From Gammaproteobacteria bacterium (GTDB lineage: Bacteria > Pseudomonadota > Gammaproteobacteria > UBA5335 > SLRW01): a DNA stretch of 9,389 bases. How positions within the stretch are numbered: the stretch's first letter is position 1; every line of letters starts with the position of its first letter. The notes under the pieces were generated by a model. That model was not told the origin of the DNA. It was given only the letters and a program-made list of their open reading frames with translations, and did no database searches. Below, piece after piece: positions 7,553 through 9,389 of the stretch. Location of the stretch: the NCBI GenBank assembly GCA_007134115.1, contig SLLK01000343.1, forward strand, positions 1 to 9,389, read 5' to 3'. The position numbers were made by a program, and so were the translations under genes.

Positions 7553-7557
7553 AAAGC

Positions 7558-8919
7558 TCAGGTCGTTCCTGACAGCCATTTTGCGCGCTCATCTTCCCAG
7601 TGTTCCGCAGCGCGGCGACCACGCTGCTGATCCAGCGGCAGACAGACCACAATGGCCACCGCGAACAACAGAATGCAGAACAGAATAGACGCGTGCAGAC
7701 CCACCAGGCTCTGCAACAGACCCAGCCCCAGAATCCCGAATACCGCGGCCAGCTTCGCCGCCATCCCCCAGAAACCGAAAAACTCCGCTGCCTTGTCACG
7801 CGGCGACAGGTAGCCCACCAGCGCGCGGCCAGCCGACTGGCTGGAGCCCAGGCTGGCGCCGGCCAGCGAGCCCACCACCAGGAACACGTACTGCGCCTCC
7901 CAGTCCACACCGAACAGCCGGTTGGCCAGCGCAGTCACCTGCGGGGTCGCGTAGATACAGCTGATGGTCACAATCCACAACAGCAGCGTCATGATGTAGG
8001 TCACCCGGGCGCCGATACGATCCTGCACCCAGCCAAACCCCAGTGCACCGGCCACCGCCGCGATCTGCACGATCACAAACATGATATTGCGTACACCGCT
8101 GTCCCAACCGATCACCTGGGCCCCGTAAATGAACGAAAACGTGATGATGATGTAGATGCCGGCCATGGCGAAAAAAATCGATACCATCATCAACGCCAGA
8201 TCACGAAACCGGGCGATATCCCGTACCGTGTCGCGGACGCGCTGTATGCCTACCGCCATATAACCGCGTCCCGGGGGCAACACACCGGCCACGCCCTGTT
8301 CACGCAGCCACAGGAAAGTGGGGATGGCAGCCAGCAGGAAAAAGGCTGCGGCAAAGGGCCCCACCCAGCGGATGCGATCAAAATTTTCCGCGCTGGTCTC
8401 GCCCAGGAATACCAGCGTAAACCCGGCCGCCAGCAAACCACCCACATAGCCCAGCGCCCAGCCAAAGCCGGAGATTCGCCCCTGATCCTCCGGCGGCCCC
8501 AGCCCCGGCAGAAAACTGGCGATGAACGATTCGCCCAGCGCATAGGCGTAATTGGAGACAATCAGCAGCAACATGCCCAGCAGGATGTAGCCGGGCGCCA
8601 CAAAATACAGCGTCGCCGTGGTGATCACGGTGACCACGTAACTGCAAAACAGGAACCGCTTTCGGGCCGCGGTGAAATCCATCACCGCCCCCAGTATTGG
8701 GCCGGTGATCACCACCATCAGGTAACTGCTCGCCAGGGCGATACTCCACAGCAGATTGCCCAGGCGATAGTTGTCACCGCGATCACCCACGATCACCCGG
8801 GTGAACAGGTCACCGAACACCACCGTGATGATCAGCAGGGTGTACGCCTGGTTGGCGAAGTCGAACATCGCCCAGCCAAAAATTTCCTTGCGGGGCGCGC
8901 GCGGTGTGGCGCTGGGCAT
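7558..8919 (-). CDS. UMF1-family MFS transporter (Atg22-like)
   Basis: 453 residues, almost entirely hydrophobic segments, with about 11-12 predicted membrane helices in the inner membrane. The family is recognised by FGWAMFDFANQAYTLLI (14-30), by SFLPGLGPPEDQGRISGFGW (135-154) followed by LGYVGG (156-161), and by SSQSAGRALVGYLSPRD (359-375) with AAEFFGFWGMAAKLAAVFG (377-395). The last resembles the family's AEFFGFY block. These match bacterial UMF1 proteins, relatives of the vacuolar effluxer Atg22. Substrates are poorly known; amino acid efflux is shown only for the yeast relative, so no substrate is assigned. A central loop (about 205-238) separates the two halves. ATG 8919 is chosen because TGGAG lies 6 nt upstream (8926-8930); the 29 extra in-frame residues from 9006 are unlike a membrane protein N terminus. 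It runs in the same direction as pckA, 211 nt ahead of it. Confidence 0.88.
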   Translation of the reverse strand: MPSATPRAPRKEIFGWAMFDFANQAYTLLIITVVFGDLFTRVIVGDRGDNYRLGNLLWSIALASSYLMVVITGPILGAVMDFTAARKRFLFCSYVVTVITTATLYFVAPGYILLGMLLLIVSNYAYALGESFIASFLPGLGPPEDQGRISGFGWALGYVGGLLAAGFTLVFLGETSAENFDRIRWVGPFAAAFFLLAAIPTFLWLREQGVAGVLPPGRGYMAVGIQRVRDTVRDIARFRDLALMMVSIFFAMAGIYIIITFSFIYGAQVIGWDSGVRNIMFVIVQIAAVAGALGFGWVQDRIGARVTYIMTLLLWIVTISCIYATPQVTALANRLFGVDWEAQYVFLVVGSLAGASLGSSQSAGRALVGYLSPRDKAAEFFGFWGMAAKLAAVFGILGLGLLQSLVGLHASILFCILLFAVAIVVCLPLDQQRGRRAAEHWEDERAKWLSGTT

Positions 8920-8925
8920 ACGCTG

Positions 8926-8930
8926 CTCCA
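8926..8930 (-). promoter_or_regulatory. ribosome binding site of the transporter gene
   Basis: TGGAG on the minus strand, 6 nt before the ATG at 8919. It supports this start over the longer in-frame alternatives at 8964, 8973 and 9006. Confidence 0.65.
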
Positions 8931-9050
8931 CTTTTGAGGGGTGACAGCCCGGCATGCCCGCAGTCATCAGCATTCCGGACCGGCCTGTCGCCGGGCAATC
9001 GGCCAACGATCAATCAAAAACCCGAAATATCCACTGCACCTGATCCCGGG

Positions 9051-9072
9051 CTGTGTCCTCTGTGATCCCTGT
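9051..9072. repeat. short 9-nt-period CTGTG repeat
   Basis: CTGTGTCCT, CTGTGATCC and CTGT follow one another at a strict 9-nt period. The core differs from the CGGTG core of the larger array that begins 12 nt later, but the period is the same. It may be a remnant of a related intergenic repeat family. Only two and a half units are present. Confidence 0.5.
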
Positions 9073-9083
9073 AGAATATGTTT

Positions 9084-9156
9084 TTCGGTGTCTTCGGTGG
9101 CGCTTTAAATAAATGGTGGCATCGCGGTTCAACCAGTCACCGAACACACCGAAAGG
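9084..9156. repeat. array unit 1 (divergent)
   Basis: It lacks the first TTCGGTG repeat present in the later units and has a divergent centre (TTTAAATAAATGGTGGCATC). Its right arm reads GTCACCGAACACACCGAAAGG, two clear CACCGAA cores. The divergence at the outer edge of the array suggests it is the oldest or a decayed unit. Confidence 0.75.
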
Positions 9157-9178
9157 GGCAAAGTACCAATATCTTCCC

Positions 9179-9270
9179 CTCGGTGCATTCGCTGTCTTCG
9201 GTGGCGCTGTTCAAAAGACGGTGCCACCCCCGGTTAAATCAGCCACCGAAATCACCGAATACACCGAAGG
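9179..9270. repeat. array unit 2
   Basis: A 92-nt unit that aligns with unit 3 with four substitutions and one 1-nt indel. The second left-arm core is altered to TTCGCTG. The right arm keeps three CACCGAA cores at 9-nt spacing. A 15-nt spacer (9271-9285) separates it from unit 3. Confidence 0.85.
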
Positions 9271-9285
9271 GTGGAAATAGCTCAC

Positions 9286-9376
9286 CTCGGTGGATTCGGT
9301 GTCTTCGGTGGCGCTGTTCAAGAGACGGTGCCACCCCGGTTAAACCAGCCACCGAAATCACCGAATACACCGAAGG
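9286..9376. repeat. array unit 3 (best-preserved)
   Basis: A 91-nt unit. The left arm has three CGGTG cores at 9-nt spacing (9288, 9297, 9306). The right arm has CACCGAA at 9350, 9359 and 9368. The centre contains GGTGCCACC and GGTTAAACCAG. Pairing of the arms would give a long cruciform or RNA hairpin. Confidence 0.85.
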
Positions 9377-9389
9377 ACGGGAATAGCCA

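Larger units (their letters stand above)
9084..9389. repeat. tandem array of palindromic repeat units, continuing past the window
   Basis: Three units are seen, with the motif TTCGNTGTCTTCGGTGGCGCT beginning at 9084, 9188 and 9295, so the periods are 104 and 107 bp. Each unit is an imperfect inverted repeat. The left arm holds TTCGGTG repeats and the right arm CACCGAA repeats, both at 9-nt spacing, with an internal segment of about 35 nt. The bases after the third unit (9377-9389, ACGGGAATAGCCA) resemble the spacer after the second unit (9271-9285), so the array probably continues. The region also forms an open frame rich in Thr-Glu, a by-product of the 9-nt period, and not a gene. Hairpin-forming intergenic repeats of this type are plausible as a REP/MITE-like family; no mobile-element gene is in view. 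Confidence 0.85.

Noticed and set aside
7600..8937. Plus-strand open frame (445 codons) opposite the MFS transporter
   Set aside because: Gln/His/Arg-rich low-complexity translation typical of the complement of a membrane-protein gene.
9078..9386. 102-codon open frame over the repeat array
   Set aside because: The frame stays open because the repeats have a 9-nt period, giving Thr-Glu and Pro/Lys repeats; no ribosome binding site and no protein-like composition.
9084..9389. CRISPR array
   Set aside because: Units are about 91-92 nt palindromes with short, similar spacers (15-22 nt) and no cas gene; spacers are not unique sequences of constant length.

Overview
The window is GC-rich, densely coded bacterial chromosomal DNA with strong Shine-Dalgarno sites. 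The gene content (PAS/GAF/GGDEF/EAL signalling protein, ATP-type PEP carboxykinase, UMF1-type MFS transporter, ExeM/NucH-like secreted nuclease) suggests a high-GC proteobacterium, probably a gammaproteobacterium. That is an inference from gene families; no rRNA or other marker is present to test it. I see no CRISPR array, tRNA, rRNA, transposase or phage gene.

Layout, left to right. Positions 1-280 hold no convincing gene but contain dense inverted repeats. A possible three-way-junction RNA fold spans 20-122, with an alternative helix reaching 157. A separate hairpin at 210-255 has a perfect 12-bp stem and ends 25 nt before the first gene. Positions 281-3124 (+) encode a membrane-anchored PAS-GAF-PAS-GGDEF-EAL protein. 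Its GGDEF active site is degenerate (DSDHF), while the RxxD inhibitory site and the EAL motifs look intact, so it is probably a c-di-GMP phosphodiesterase.

The rest of the coding DNA is on the minus strand, transcribed right to left: UMF1-family MFS transporter (8919-7558), ATP-type PEP carboxykinase pckA (7346-5694), a TesB-like acyl-CoA thioesterase (5664-4870), and an exported ExeM/NucH-like endonuclease (4789-3086). pckA and the thioesterase are 29 nt apart and probably co-transcribed. The nuclease follows after 80 nt and may belong to the same transcript. The transporter is separated from pckA by 211 nt that hold a hairpin and a weak candidate promoter. The nuclease and the EAL gene converge and overlap by 39 bp. 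No shared pathway is obvious: PckA (gluconeogenesis from oxaloacetate) and the thioesterase are both central/acyl-CoA metabolism, and the secreted nuclease could supply phosphate or nucleosides.

The right edge (9051-9389) is non-coding and repetitive. A short CTGTG run with 9-nt period is followed by at least three tandem copies, about 104-107 bp apart, of an imperfect palindrome. Each arm is itself built of 9-nt repeats with a TTCGGTG (left) or CACCGAA (right) core. The array runs off the end of the window. It and the structured 5' leader of the EAL gene are the least explained parts of the sequence. Positions 8920-9050 hold only the transporter's ribosome binding site as far as I can see.
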